A stretch of DNA of 64,000 bases from Lentzea nigeriaca (GTDB taxonomy: Bacteria; Actinomycetota; Actinomycetes; Mycobacteriales; Pseudonocardiaceae): contig NZ_JAFBCX010000022.1 of assembly GCF_016907955.1 (NCBI RefSeq), positions 1 through 64,000 of the forward strand, in the 5' to 3' direction. Shown here piece after piece: positions 42,117-50,275 of the stretch. The notes beneath the pieces are model-generated. The model made no database searches. It saw only the letters and a program-made list of their open reading frames with translations, and was not told the origin of the DNA. The first letter of the stretch is position 1, and each line of letters begins with the position of its first letter. The translations under genes were made by a program, and so were the position numbers.

Positions 42117-42680
42117 CTACCGGAAGATGGCATCTAGCTTGGTTTTGGGCACCGACGGATATGTCAACACCTGGTCCGGGTGACTGTAGTACGGCCGGTT
42201 CATGTGTGTACGCATCGATGTCGCGCTGCCGCCGGTGACGTCGACGTTGTGCTTCCCGCCGATCTTGAAGTCGGGAACCGCCTTGCCGGGTTGGCTCGTT
42301 CCCAGGTGGGAGATGTTCGTATCCGAGCGCACGCGGCGGGCGACGTCCTTTTCGATTTCCGAGCCCACGAACCTCGAACGCAGATAAGGTTCCTGCTTGC
42401 CCCTGGCGAGCTGGCGGGGTGAGAGCCCGGCGCGGATCTGGGCGGCCGAGCGGTTGGAGGACGCGTTCACCGCGTTCTTGAGGTTGTTGTAGCTCGCCTT
42501 GTCCTTGGCGCTGAGCTTGTTGACCCACGCGCCCGGCACCGGCTTGGGCTTGGGGACCTTCTTCGCCGCCGACTTCGCGGCGGCACCGGCAGGCCGCTTC
42601 GTCTTGCGCAGCCTCGTCAGGGCGGGCTTGAGGATGCCGGCGCCGGCTTTGGCCGCCTTGCCGCCCCCGCGCCTAGCCAT
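42117..42680 (-). CDS. Nuclease-fold (PD-(D/E)xK-like) toxin subunit, encoded apart from its carrier
   Basis: 187 residues. Residues 1-60 are Ala/Lys/Pro-rich and basic, like the linker of a polymorphic toxin. The C-terminal half reads RFVGSEIEKDVARRV (Glu108/110), PDFKI (Asp137) and NVDVTG (Asp147), then HMNRPYYSHPDQVLTYPSV. This is the order of restriction-endonuclease-like toxin domains. The ATG lies 8 bases inside the end of the carrier gene (42673), so what is usually one polypeptide is split in two overlapping frames. It is probably exported with the WXG100/CpnT-like partners to attack competitor DNA or RNA. Confidence 0.65.
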   Translation of the reverse strand: MARRGGGKAAKAGAGILKPALTRLRKTKRPAGAAAKSAAKKVPKPKPVPGAWVNKLSAKDKASYNNLKNAVNASSNRSAAQIRAGLSPRQLARGKQEPYLRSRFVGSEIEKDVARRVRSDTNISHLGTSQPGKAVPDFKIGGKHNVDVTGGSATSMRTHMNRPYYSHPDQVLTYPSVPKTKLDAIFR

Positions 42681-43173
42681 TCAGCACCGCGTTGATCGCC
42701 AGGTCCAACGCCTGGTCCAGCAGCATGTCGGTGATCTTCTTGAAGATCGGGATCTCGAGCAGGGAGGCACCCAGCGTCGGCACGGCCGTGGCGATGGCCT
42801 GAGCGATCTCGACGGCGAGCATCGCCAGCTGCACCACCACGGCGATCTTCAACGCCACGACCACGCCGGCGCACACGTAGAGACCGGTCCCGATCAGCGT
42901 GGAGGCCGTCGCGCCGTCGTCGAGGTTCTGCTTCGGCGCCTCGCTGTCGGACCAGAACGCCCCGAACTTCTCCATCGCCGCACCGGAGTTGTTGCCGAGC
43001 ACCTGCTGGGCGTGGCCGTCAGCCTCGGCGGCGGCGGGTCCCAGCCGGTCGGCGAACCCCGACCACTGCCCGCCGAGGTCGACGAGCTTGCCCTCGTCGC
43101 TCAGCGGCCAGTTGAAACCGAGGGTGTTGAGCAGTCCGGCCAGCTCGGGCGGCAACATGACCCCGCTCGTCAT
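42673..43173 (-). CDS. CpnT-like N-terminal (WXG100-type) carrier domain protein
   Basis: 166 residues; the ATG at 43173 has GGAGG 6 bases upstream, and a GTG at 43176 is possible. LPPELAGLLNTLGFNWPLSD, GKLVDLGGQWSGFADRLGPA and FGAFWSDSEAPKQNLDDGAT match the N-terminal domain found in front of type VII-secreted toxins (CpnT-type, 'WXG100-like'). A hydrophobic segment (LYVCAGVVVALKIAVVVQLA) and a C-terminal amphipathic helix follow. It has no toxin domain of its own; that is in the next, overlapping gene. Confidence 0.75.
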   Translation of the reverse strand: MTSGVMLPPELAGLLNTLGFNWPLSDEGKLVDLGGQWSGFADRLGPAAAEADGHAQQVLGNNSGAAMEKFGAFWSDSEAPKQNLDDGATASTLIGTGLYVCAGVVVALKIAVVVQLAMLAVEIAQAIATAVPTLGASLLEIPIFKKITDMLLDQALDLAINAVLNG

Positions 43174-43496
43174 CACAGACCTCCCAGCATCTGCCGGAAG
43201 GAGTCCATGCTCGCCGACTCGGTCTCGGCGTAGTGGTCGGCCATCTCCTGCAGCGTGTGACCGATCTCCTGCAGTCCGTCCGCGTTGTCCTGGAAGCTCT
43301 CGAACGCCGCTTCGGAGGCGACCTGGTAGATCATCCCGAGGACCGAGCCGAGGTCGTCGTCGCCGAACGCGTCGCCGAGTGCCGCGACCTGCGACTGGAA
43401 CTGGGCGACCGCACCGGCGAGGGACTGCCCCGCCCCCTGCAGGCTCTTGGCCGCTCCGCCGACTTCCTCCGGATGAACGCTGAATCCACCTGACAC
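43173..43496 (-). CDS. WXG100-family secretion partner (EsxA/B-like)
   Basis: 107 residues. GFSVHPEEVGGAAKSLQGAG, then AVAQFQSQVAALGDAFGDDD, and FESFQDNADGLQEIGHTLQE with a C-terminal YAETESASM, form the two-helix hairpin of WXG100 proteins, though the WxG itself is degenerate. It lies directly before the carrier gene and would dimerise with it for type VII export. No EccC/EccD machinery is in the window. Confidence 0.75.
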   Translation of the reverse strand: MSGGFSVHPEEVGGAAKSLQGAGQSLAGAVAQFQSQVAALGDAFGDDDLGSVLGMIYQVASEAAFESFQDNADGLQEIGHTLQEMADHYAETESASMDSFRQMLGGL

Positions 43497-43510
43497 CGTG
43501 CAGCCCCCTG

Positions 43511-44338
43511 CTATTTGTCCACGTTGCGCATGATCGCGGTCATGCTGTCCGTGTAGGTGCGTAAGTGCTCCATGCTCTGCCGCCGCACCGCACCGGCCCG
43601 CTCCGCCAGCTGCTGCAACGCCTCCGTGTCGCGAGGCTGCCGGTTCGCCTCAGCGCTGTGCCGCTCCCAGTCCGTCAGCGCGTCGTTGACCGCCTGCTGG
43701 ACAGCCAGTCCGAACTCGCCCGGCGACATCTGCAACGCGGAACTGCTCAGCGTCACCTGGTTCAGCTCGCCCTGGCACACGGTGACGACGACCTCGTTCG
43801 CCTCGTCCCGCCCCTCACCGGTGACCGGCACCTCGCTGCCGAGCGCGGCCCGCATGGACCGCACCACCTCCATCGCCTCGTCGAACAGGAAGTCGACGTA
43901 CTGAGGTGACGCGTCACCGCGGACCTGGACCTTGCCGGCCAGCTTGGCCATCGACTGCTCCACCGCGTCCTGGATCCGCCGCAGCGCCTGCCCGCCCGCC
44001 TCGGCGGCCTCGGTCAGCCCGGTGCCGACGGCATCGAGGTCCGGTCCCGGATCACCGGCCTGCGGAGACAGCGCCAGCGACTGCCGCACCGCGGGATTGA
44101 TCGCCTCCAGCAGCAGGTCCGCGACCTCGCGGCGGGACTTCGCCGGCACCGCCTGGCCGACGACGACCGAGACGACTCGACGATTCCGCATCACCACGCG
44201 CACCGCGCCGTCGCCGGAAGTCCCTGTCACCTCTTGGTCGCGGGCGTCGTCGGCCGGGCGGTAGGTACCGGCCCGGACCTGGGCCAAGAGCGCCTGGCGC
44301 TCGGCGAGAACGGCCTCGTAGTCCTCGTCCGGGTTCAC
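43511..44338 (-). CDS. YbaB/EbfC-domain protein of the type VII cassette
   Basis: 275 residues from the GTG at 44338 (GAGGGG upstream; an upstream GTG at 44389 is less typical). Two YbaB-like halves: VRVVMRNRRVVSVVVGQAVP with ADLLLEAINPAVRQSLALSP, and EVVVTVCQGELNQVTLSSSA with EFGLAVQQAVNDALTDWERH. YbaB-type proteins are often first in actinobacterial type VII toxin cassettes (EspG/EspK-like place) and may act as chaperones or nucleoid-binding factors. Here it lies 14 bp before the WXG100 gene. Confidence 0.75.
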   Translation of the reverse strand: MNPDEDYEAVLAERQALLAQVRAGTYRPADDARDQEVTGTSGDGAVRVVMRNRRVVSVVVGQAVPAKSRREVADLLLEAINPAVRQSLALSPQAGDPGPDLDAVGTGLTEAAEAGGQALRRIQDAVEQSMAKLAGKVQVRGDASPQYVDFLFDEAMEVVRSMRAALGSEVPVTGEGRDEANEVVVTVCQGELNQVTLSSSALQMSPGEFGLAVQQAVNDALTDWERHSAEANRQPRDTEALQQLAERAGAVRRQSMEHLRTYTDSMTAIMRNVDK

Positions 44339-44555
44339 ATTCCCCCTCGAGTCGAAGGTTCCGCACCCCGTGAGTACGGGTTTGCTCACAAGGCGTAACC
44401 GAGCCTAGAGGCCTGCGGAGCTTCGGAGGACGGGAACGGGAACATTCCACGCCACAAAGGAATTGGCCGGAGCGGGCGCAGCCGCGCCGTTGTCCAAAGT
44501 GGACAAGAGCCTGGGCCGGGCGCCATCGGGCCGAAGCTCCGGTGGCGCCCGGCGA

Positions 44556-44978
44556 TCAGGCGCGGGCGGTCTGTGGCTTGTCCGCCGGCAGCGGCAGCAC
44601 GGTGCGGAAGATCGGCACCGCGATCGCGGCCACCACCACGTGCATCAGCATGAGGGCGACGACGCCGATCGGGCTCGCGCCGGGGATGCCGAACAGCAGC
44701 ACGTCGGGCACCAGCGACACGGCGACCACGATCGGCACCAGCTTGCGCAGCAAGGCGTTCGGCTTGGCGGCCTTGCGACGGATCACCGCCCACGCGGCGG
44801 CGGCCACGACCACGCCGACCGCGGTGAGGAACACGTAGGCCTGGGGCGTGAGGCCCTGGATCACCGCGGCGTCGGCCCCCAGCGCCCTGGCGACGAAGGC
44901 GACGACGGTGTTGGCGGCGGACGCCAGCACGATCGCGGCCAGCACGCCGAGGATCACCTTGGTCTTGCTCGTTTCCAC
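44556..44978 (-). CDS. DUF6069-like four-helix membrane protein
   Basis: 140 residues from a GTG at 44978 with GGAGG. Four membrane segments: VILGVLAAIVLASAANTVVA, AYVFLTAVGVVVAAAAWAVI, LVPIVVAVSLVPDVLLFGIP, VVALMLMHVVVAAIAVPIFR. This is the layout of the actinobacterial DUF6069 family. It starts 25 bp after the SDR gene and is likely co-transcribed with it under HxlR control. Function unknown. Confidence 0.7.
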   Translation of the reverse strand: METSKTKVILGVLAAIVLASAANTVVAFVARALGADAAVIQGLTPQAYVFLTAVGVVVAAAAWAVIRRKAAKPNALLRKLVPIVVAVSLVPDVLLFGIPGASPIGVVALMLMHVVVAAIAVPIFRTVLPLPADKPQTARA

Positions 44979-45003
44979 GACTGCCTCCTCAGGTGCGCCG
45001 GGA

Positions 45004-45864
45004 TCAGCCGAGGTTCTTGAGCAGCGCGGTGACGGCATCGTCCAGGGTGGTGGTGGGGCGGCCGAGCAGGGCGCTCAGGTCACCGCTGCCGGAGGCCAGC
45101 TCGCCGTCGGCGATCGCGCGGTCGGCGTCCACGAGCATGTCCGCGACGAACTCGGGCAGGCCGGCGCCGATCAGGATGTCGCGGTGCTGCGAGGCGGGGA
45201 CGTTCTGGTAGGCGACCGGCTTGCCGGAGATCCGGGCGACAGCCTCGGCGAGGTCGGCGTAGCTCCAGGCCTGGTCCGCCGCGAGCTCGTACACCTTGTT
45301 CTCGTGACCGGTGCCGGTGAGCACCTCGACCGCGGCACCGGCGTAGTCGGCGCGAGGCACACCGCCGAGCTTGCCCTCACCCGCGCTGCCGAGGATCGCG
45401 CCCGTCGCCAGGGCCTGGGCGATGGACTGCTCGTAGTTCTCGGTGTACCAGCTGTTGCGCAGGAACGTGAACGGGATGCCCGAGTCGCGGATGATCTCCT
45501 CGGTGGCCTTGTGCTCGGGGGCCAGGCTGATGGTGGCGGTGTCGGCGCCCAGGATGCTCGTGTAGACGAGGTGGGTCACGCCGACGGCCTTGGCGGCCTG
45601 CACGGCGGCGGCGTGCTGGGCGGTGCGGCGGCCGACCTCACTGCTTGAGACCAGCAGGACCTTCTCCGCGCCCGCGAACGCCTCGGTCAGGGTGGCGGGC
45701 TGCTCGTAGTCCGCGACTCGCACCTGCACGCCGAGGGCGGCCAGGTCGGCGGCCTTCTCCGGGGTGCGGACGGCGGCCACGATCTGGTCTGTCGGGACCT
45801 TCTGGGCGAGCGCTTCCACGACCAGGCGGCCGAGGTGTCCGGTGGCACCGGTGACGACGATCAT
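45004..45864 (-). CDS. NmrA-like quinone-reductase-type SDR (QorB-like)
   Basis: 286 residues from the ATG at 45864 (AAGGAG upstream). MIVVTGATGHLGRLVVEALA, IVAAVRTPEKAADLAALGVQ, VRVADYEQPATLTEAFAGAE, KVLLVSSSEVGRRTAQHAAA and FTFLRNSWYTENYEQSI are hallmarks of NAD(P)H:quinone oxidoreductase type 2 (QorB). It reduces quinones with NADPH, protecting from electrophile stress. It is divergent from an HxlR gene at 45981, exactly like QorR/QorB pairs. Confidence 0.88.
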   Translation of the reverse strand: MIVVTGATGHLGRLVVEALAQKVPTDQIVAAVRTPEKAADLAALGVQVRVADYEQPATLTEAFAGAEKVLLVSSSEVGRRTAQHAAAVQAAKAVGVTHLVYTSILGADTATISLAPEHKATEEIIRDSGIPFTFLRNSWYTENYEQSIAQALATGAILGSAGEGKLGGVPRADYAGAAVEVLTGTGHENKVYELAADQAWSYADLAEAVARISGKPVAYQNVPASQHRDILIGAGLPEFVADMLVDADRAIADGELASGSGDLSALLGRPTTTLDDAVTALLKNLG

Positions 45865-45897
45865 CGAGGTTCTCCTTCGAGTCTGTACTTCGTTCAG

Positions 45898-45909
45898 GTT
45901 TGTACAAAC
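45898..45909. promoter_or_regulatory. Palindromic operator for the HxlR regulator
   Basis: GTTTGTACAAAC is a perfect 12-bp palindrome. A GTCTGTACTT half-site lies at 45881-45890, in the same 116-bp gap between the divergent SDR and HxlR genes. Likely the operator. Confidence 0.55.
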
Positions 45910-45980
45910 TTTTAGAAAGTGCAACCCCTGAGTGAGTACGATCTCTTGGACCGTGCGGCGTAATGGGTAGTATGTGAGGT

Positions 45981-46358
45981 GTGAGCGATGTGGAGGAGCA
46001 GTTCCTGTTCGACGTGTTCGCGCAGCGCTGCCCGTCGCGTGCCACGCTGGAGCACCTGACCGGCAAGTGGGGCACGCTGGCGATGGTGGCCCTGCACGAG
46101 GGCACGTTCCGGTTCAACCAGTTGCGCCGCCGGGTCGACGGCGTGAGCGAGAAGATGCTCGCCCAGACGCTGCAGGCACTGGAGCGGGACGGATTCGTCC
46201 ACCGCGAGGCGCAGGCGACGATCCCGCCCAAGGTGGAGTACAGCCTGACCGAGCGAGGCAGGCACACCGCCGAGTTGCTGATCGGGCTCATCCAGGACGT
46301 CGAGTCGCAGATGCCGGACGTCATGGCGGCGCGGGAGCGTTACGACGCCGCCAGGTGA
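45981..46358 (+). CDS. HxlR-family regulator (QorR-like)
   Basis: 125 residues from a GTG at 45981. FAQRCPSRATLEHLTGKWGT, FRFNQLRRRVDGVSEKMLAQ, LQALERDGFVHREAQATIPP and VEYSLTERGRHTAELL are typical HxlR. The Cys in RCPSR is at the conserved redox-sensing site of QorR/YodB. It resembles the HxlR protein at 20136 (CP.R..LEH.TG.WG, GG/DG.SEKML.QTL). Confidence 0.9.
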   Translation: MSDVEEQFLFDVFAQRCPSRATLEHLTGKWGTLAMVALHEGTFRFNQLRRRVDGVSEKMLAQTLQALERDGFVHREAQATIPPKVEYSLTERGRHTAELLIGLIQDVESQMPDVMAARERYDAAR

Positions 46359-46365
46359 CGGCGGA

Positions 46366-47004
46366 TCAGGCGACTTCTTCCAGCTCCCTGGGTTCGGTGG
46401 CCTGCTTGCGGCGGCGCAGCACGACGACGACGCCGATCACGACCGCGACGGCCAGCACGACCCACATCGCCCCGTTGAAGACCGACTCGATGTACTTCGC
46501 CGAGGCGCCCGCGGCCGAGCCGATGCCGATGTGCAGCGCCGACCAGCACGCCGCGCCCGCGATCGAGGCGGGCAGGAAGCGGCGGTACTCCAGTTTCGAC
46601 GCACCCGCCGAGGCCGGGACCAGGGTTCGCACGACGGGCATGAACCTCGCGACGAACACCGCCCACGCCCCGCGCCGCCGCAGCAGCTCGCCTGCCTTGT
46701 CCCAGTGCCGCTGCCCCACCTTGCGGACGATCTTGCTGTCGCGCAGCCGGTCACCGAAACGGCGGCCGAGGTAGTAGCCGATGCTGTCGCCCGCCACCGC
46801 GCACACCGTGACCACCAGCCACATGACCAGGAACCGGGGCACGCTCGTCACCGTCGTCGAGGCCAGCAGCAGGGCGCTCTCCCCCGGCGCGAGGAAGCCC
46901 ACGCCGAGCGTGCACTCCGCGAGGGTCAGCGCACCCGTCACCGCCAGCACGGCGGGCTGCGGCAGACCGGCCAGCCCTTCGAGGGCATCGGTCAAGAAGG
47001 CCAT
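46366..47004 (-). CDS. DedA-family membrane protein
   Basis: 212 residues. LAECTLGVGFLAPGESALLL, GYYLGRRFG, FVARFMPVVRTLVPASAGAS and LEYRRFLPASIAGAACWSAL are the DedA (SNARE-associated/VTT) pattern, with the F-x-R-x3-P-x-R-T/E motif. DedA proteins are proton-linked lipid carriers important for envelope integrity. The C-terminal tail is basic (RRRKQ). It ends 8 bp from the convergent HxlR gene. Confidence 0.88.
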   Translation of the reverse strand: MAFLTDALEGLAGLPQPAVLAVTGALTLAECTLGVGFLAPGESALLLASTTVTSVPRFLVMWLVVTVCAVAGDSIGYYLGRRFGDRLRDSKIVRKVGQRHWDKAGELLRRRGAWAVFVARFMPVVRTLVPASAGASKLEYRRFLPASIAGAACWSALHIGIGSAAGASAKYIESVFNGAMWVVLAVAVVIGVVVVLRRRKQATEPRELEEVA

Positions 47005-47214
47005 GGAGCTCTCCCCCAGTGAAACGTCGGAACGTGGCTCGGCGGTAGACGTCGGTCAGTTCAACGCAAGGGGAACCGCGCGCACATCGGCCCGTGGTCT
47101 GAGCCGGCGGTACTCCTTGGAGGTAAGGGAAAACCCCAACCGGCGGGGACTGTTCCCGCCAGGTGGCCAAGATGTTAGCGTTCACACCCCCTGACGCCGA
47201 GGCATGGAAGCGCC

Positions 47215-48651
47215 ATGAAACGAAAGACGGTCCTTGCCGTCATCGGGATCGTCGTCGCCATCTCGTGCGCCGGATCGGTTGCCGTCATTTCGGGTGGCAC
47301 CTCCGCACCGTCGGCCGCCGTCGACAACGCCGATGCCGCTGCCTCGATCGGACCGGCGACCATGATCTCGTCGCCGCCGGTCTCCACTTCTGCCAGCGCA
47401 GAGCGGAAATCTGCTCGCGCGGGAGGCCTGCCGTACTCGGAGGGCGTGCTGCCCGAGGATCCGTCCGACGACCCCGGACCTGATCCGGTGTTCGCCAACG
47501 ACCCCGATCTCCACCGCAACGACGGCTACAGCTATCGACCGACCAAACCCGGTGACCACCAACTGCCCGCAGGAACCCTCGCGTTCCAGTACGACGTCAC
47601 CACCAACGCCCTCAGGGCACGTCTCGCCGAACGCAAGCCGGAACTCGCCAAGGCGACAGGGATCGCGCTGTACCTCACCGGCGGCACGGCGCTCTCCGAC
47701 GGTGATCTCGCCGCACTACAGGGCGTGCACCGCGATCTCGGCCTCGGCAACCTCACCCGGCTCCACGTCTACAACCTGCGCAGCATCCAGGGTGGACGGG
47801 AATGCACCCCCACGTCCGGGTTGCCCCGCGCGGGCCAGCAGGCGCGGGGCGGCAGGTTTCCCTACCTCTGGTTCAACGGCTGGTGGGACACCTGGGTCAG
47901 GCAGCTCGTGCTCGACGACCTGGACGCCGTGCCCGACGGCGCCTTCAGCAACCACAACTTCAGCGAGGTCAGCCTGCGCGGCGCCAGGTCGATCGGTGTG
48001 ATGGCCTTCGGCCATGCCCCGCACGCCAAGCTCAGCGTGCTGTACCTGCCGAGCGTCGGCACCATCGCCCACGACGCCTTCCGCCGCAACCAGTACCTGG
48101 TCAAGGTGAACCTGCCGAACGCGACCGACGTCGCCGACTTCGCGTTCGACGACGCCTCCCGTCTCCAGTACTTCACCGCGCCGGCGTTGCGCAGGCTTGG
48201 CCGCAACGCGTTGAACGACAGCCACGAGCTCATCTCGGTCAACCTGCCCAAGCTGGAGTACCTGGGCATCAACTGCTTCGACCTGAACGGCAAGCTCGTC
48301 GGGCTGCGGCTGCCCGCGCTCACCGAGATGGACAAGAACGCGGTCACCAACTTCGCGAACCTGCGCTGGGTCCACGCCCCTCGTCTCGCCACGGTGTGGC
48401 ACAACGCCATCACCAACAACCCGAAGCTGACCACGGTCTTCATACCGGGCGTCACGCGGCTCGGGCCGGGCGCGCTACGGGACAACCCCGCCCTGACCTC
48501 GGTCTACCTGGGCACGGTTCCGCCGAGGCAGGAGGGCGAGGTCTTCACCGGGAGTCCTCACGCGACCGTGTTCCACACCGGCGATCCGGCGGCGTGGAAG
48601 AACTTCACGCCGTCCGGCGCACCTGGGCTCGCGGTCCGCCCCAAGCCCTGA
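47215..48651 (+). CDS. Secreted BspA-type leucine-rich repeat (LRR_5) protein
   Basis: 478 residues. Signal peptide or anchor at 4-25 (VLAVIGIVVAISCAGSVAVI). A Ser/Pro-rich spacer runs to about 110. Residues about 225-450 hold about nine 22-24-residue BspA/LRR_5 repeats: VPDGAFSNHNFSEVSLRGAR, IGVMAFGHAPHAKLSVLYLP, VGTIAHDAFRRNQYLVKVNL, ATDVADFAFDDASRLQYFTA, and so on. Such repeats mediate adhesion or binding. The gene stands alone, divergent from DedA. Rare in filamentous actinomycetes; possibly acquired, although base composition fits. Confidence 0.8.
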   Translation: MKRKTVLAVIGIVVAISCAGSVAVISGGTSAPSAAVDNADAAASIGPATMISSPPVSTSASAERKSARAGGLPYSEGVLPEDPSDDPGPDPVFANDPDLHRNDGYSYRPTKPGDHQLPAGTLAFQYDVTTNALRARLAERKPELAKATGIALYLTGGTALSDGDLAALQGVHRDLGLGNLTRLHVYNLRSIQGGRECTPTSGLPRAGQQARGGRFPYLWFNGWWDTWVRQLVLDDLDAVPDGAFSNHNFSEVSLRGARSIGVMAFGHAPHAKLSVLYLPSVGTIAHDAFRRNQYLVKVNLPNATDVADFAFDDASRLQYFTAPALRRLGRNALNDSHELISVNLPKLEYLGINCFDLNGKLVGLRLPALTEMDKNAVTNFANLRWVHAPRLATVWHNAITNNPKLTTVFIPGVTRLGPGALRDNPALTSVYLGTVPPRQEGEVFTGSPHATVFHTGDPAAWKNFTPSGAPGLAVRPKP

Positions 48652-48652
48652 A

Positions 48653-50086
48653 CTATCCGATCTTCCGCTCCAGCAGTTCGGCCAGCCGCAGGGGAGTGCG
48701 GTCCTCGTACATGGGACCGATGAGCTGCACTCCCACCGGCAGGCCTTCGGATGATCGACCCGCTGGTATCGCGGTGGCGGGCAGGCCCGGCATGGTGGCC
48801 AGACCGGCCCAGACGAGCTGGTCGAAGAACGGGCATTCGACGCCATCGATGTCGATCCGGCGTGCCAGCAGATCCGGGTTGTGGTCGTGCGGGAACGCGG
48901 GCGTCGGCGTGATCGGGCACACCACGACGTCGAACTCGGCGAACAACTTCCGCCAGCCGTGGCGGTGGAGTTCGCGCTGGTTGTTCACCTCGAGCCAGTC
49001 GCGGTGGCTGAGCACCATGCCGCGCGACCTTGCCGCGTCAAGACTTCGGTCGTCCGCGTTCAGACCTGCGGCGCGGGCCTGCAGCTGCTCGTACTCGTCG
49101 ACGGGGAACCGTGCGACGGAGCCCGAGAACAGCAAGTTCATGTAGAGCGTCGCGGCTTCGGCCAGCTCTGGCAGCAAATGACTGTGCCGTTCCACGTGGG
49201 CACCGCCACCGACAAGTGCTGCGGCCACCTGGTTCACGGCCGCCCGCACAGCGGAACCGGTTGGGATGAAAGGATGTTCGTCGAGGACCAGGACCCGGAA
49301 GTCACCGAGCCGATCATGACGTGGGGGCGGCAGGGACAACTTGTGCGCCATGCCGAGTGTCAACGGGTCGGGACCCGCCATGACGTCGAGCAGGAGCGTG
49401 AGGTCGCGGGCGGTGCGCGCCATCGGACCCACCACGGCGAGGTCGAGGTCGACCGGCAACGCCGGCGCGTCCGGCGGGACCATGCCGCGGGTCGCCGCCA
49501 ACCCGAGTGTCGGCTTGTGCGCGTAGACGCCGCAGAAGTGCGCGGGAGTGCGCAGCGAGCCGCCGATGTCGGAGCCCAGGGACAACGCGCCGAAGCCGGC
49601 CGCCAGGGCCGCCGCTGATCCGCCGGAGGAACCACCCGGCGTGCGGTCGTGGTCCCACGGGTTGTTGGTGGTGCCGTAGATGTCGTTGAAGCTCTGCAGA
49701 TCCTGCAGCCCCAAGGGCACGTTGGTCTTGCCGAGTACCACCGCGCCGGCGGCCTTGACCCGCGCCACCTGCACCGCGTCCTCGGCCGGCAGGTAGTCCC
49801 GATGCTGTGGCATGCCCCAGGTCGTGGGCAGCCCGGCGATGTCGTAGGACTCCTTGACGGTGATCGGAACGCCGAGCAGCGGCCGGTCCTCGCCGCGGGC
49901 GCGCGCCTGGTCGGCATCGCGCGCGGCGGCCCGTGCGCGGTCGAAGTCGCGCACGCAGATCGCGTTGATCGCTTTGTCGTCCCGTTCGATGCGGGCGATC
50001 GCCTCGTCGGTCAGCTCCACCGATGTCACGTCGCCGGCACGCAGAGCGGCCACGAGTTCTTCGGCCGCCGGAAAATTCGACTCCAT
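48653..50086 (-). CDS. Amidase-signature hydrolase
   Basis: 477 residues. The Ser-cisSer-Lys triad is visible: VPITVKES (Lys78), TPGGSSGGSAAALAAG (Ser153/154) and GSDIGGSLRTPAHFCG (Ser177). The rest (VGPMARTARDLTLLLDVMAG, CPITPTPAFPHDHN, PGLPATAIPAG) fits general amidases of the AS family, cytoplasmic enzymes that hydrolyse aliphatic or aryl amides. It is convergent with the LRR gene, 1 bp apart. Substrate unknown; not a GatA because no GatB/C genes are near. Confidence 0.9.
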   Translation of the reverse strand: MESNFPAAEELVAALRAGDVTSVELTDEAIARIERDDKAINAICVRDFDRARAAARDADQARARGEDRPLLGVPITVKESYDIAGLPTTWGMPQHRDYLPAEDAVQVARVKAAGAVVLGKTNVPLGLQDLQSFNDIYGTTNNPWDHDRTPGGSSGGSAAALAAGFGALSLGSDIGGSLRTPAHFCGVYAHKPTLGLAATRGMVPPDAPALPVDLDLAVVGPMARTARDLTLLLDVMAGPDPLTLGMAHKLSLPPPRHDRLGDFRVLVLDEHPFIPTGSAVRAAVNQVAAALVGGGAHVERHSHLLPELAEAATLYMNLLFSGSVARFPVDEYEQLQARAAGLNADDRSLDAARSRGMVLSHRDWLEVNNQRELHRHGWRKLFAEFDVVVCPITPTPAFPHDHNPDLLARRIDIDGVECPFFDQLVWAGLATMPGLPATAIPAGRSSEGLPVGVQLIGPMYEDRTPLRLAELLERKIG

Positions 50087-50230
50087 GCATTCGACCGTAT
50101 CGACACCTTGACGAGGCCATAAAACACCTTTTCGCGCAACGGGTTCGACGAATCGACCACAGAGTCCACAATGGATCGAGGGTGCGCACGCGCGCCAAGG
50201 CCTTCACGTCTCGCCGGATCTTCGCTACGG

Positions 50231-50256
50231 TCGTTCTGGGAGCGCTCCCAGAACGA
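50231..50256. promoter_or_regulatory. CebR operator, 26-bp perfect palindrome
   Basis: The core TGGGAGCGCTCCCA (50237-50250) equals the CebR consensus of streptomycetes, and the dyad extends to 26 bp without a mismatch. It ends 19 bp before the cellulase start, so binding would block transcription until cellobiose or cellotriose releases the repressor. The gene for the repressor is not in the window. Confidence 0.85.
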
Positions 50257-50275
50257 ATGGCACAAAGGAGTGCTG

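Noticed and set aside
40638..44338. Type VII secretion machinery (EccC/EccD/EccB/MycP)
   Set aside because: None is encoded in the window; the cassette must use a system elsewhere.
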